A stretch of 6,114 bases of DNA from contig PIVH01000360.1 of assembly GCA_003354225.1 (NCBI GenBank), forward strand, positions 1 to 6,114, written 5' to 3'. The notes beneath the pieces were generated by a model, which did not search any database, had not been told where the DNA came from, and was given only the letters and a program-made list of their open reading frames with translations. The translations under genes were made by a program, and so were the position numbers. Shown piece by piece: positions 6,073 through 6,114 of the stretch. Origin of the DNA: Globobulimina sp. (lineage: Eukaryota > Foraminifera > Rotaliida). Numbering within the stretch: the stretch's first letter is position 1; each line of letters opens with the position of its first letter.

Positions 6073-6114
6073 CTAGGAATAATAACCCTGCATTTTAGCT
6101 GTTTATTCATTGCT

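Noticed and set aside
1500-6114. A giant-virus origin for the right part
   Set aside because: No capsid, polymerase, packaging ATPase or other viral hallmark is present. The spliced gene with a presequence-like start fits a nuclear genome better.
1-6114. CRISPR array, tRNA, rRNA, riboswitch or insertion sequence
   Set aside because: No regularly spaced repeats, cloverleaf, rRNA core sequences or transposase motifs were seen on either strand by eye.

Overview
The window looks like two unlike pieces of DNA joined near position 1500. The left piece (1 to about 1500) is bacterial in character. It has a lipoprotein-like gene with a clear Shine-Dalgarno site, a second gene in the same direction with bacterial spacing, and base composition nearer 40-45% GC. 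The right piece (about 1500 to 6114) is AT-rich and eukaryotic in character. It has a GT-AG intron whose removal joins two open frames, Kozak-like start contexts, AATAAA signals after one gene, and protein families seen in protists. The host cannot be named from this sequence. A unicellular eukaryote with a compact genome fits best; a foraminiferan-like rhizarian is one guess, from the style of the SPRY-like gene.

Left piece: a DUF1254/DUF1214 protein reads leftward from 1051 and leaves the window at position 1. Upstream of it on the same strand is the C-terminal half of a hemolysin III (HlyIII/PAQR) membrane protein, 1196 to about 1498. Its N-terminal half is missing exactly where the base composition changes. 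This makes position ~1500 either an assembly chimera or a real insertion boundary.

Right piece: three protein genes and one possible terminal exon. (1) A leftward SPRY/B30.2-like gene (1695-2612), whose frame is interrupted once by TAA at 2427-2429, most simply explained by a short intron. Its 3' flank holds two poly(A) signals and an eroded inverted copy of the gene's own 5' end. (2) A rightward two-exon gene (2845-4528, intron 3230-3317) coding for a 531-residue protein. It has a presequence-like N-terminus, a basic low-complexity linker, and a C-terminal S1 plus winged-helix module resembling bacterial CvfB/YitL. (3) A leftward TraB/PrgY-family membrane protein (4625-5848), with both GxxH motifs, converging on gene 2 with only 96 bases between stop codons. 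(4) A possible last exon of another leftward gene at 6004-6072.

The three right-hand genes are not an operon and share no evident pathway. An organelle link is possible for the S1/winged-helix protein and the TraB protein, but this is inference. No CRISPR array, tRNA, rRNA or mobile-element gene was recognised.
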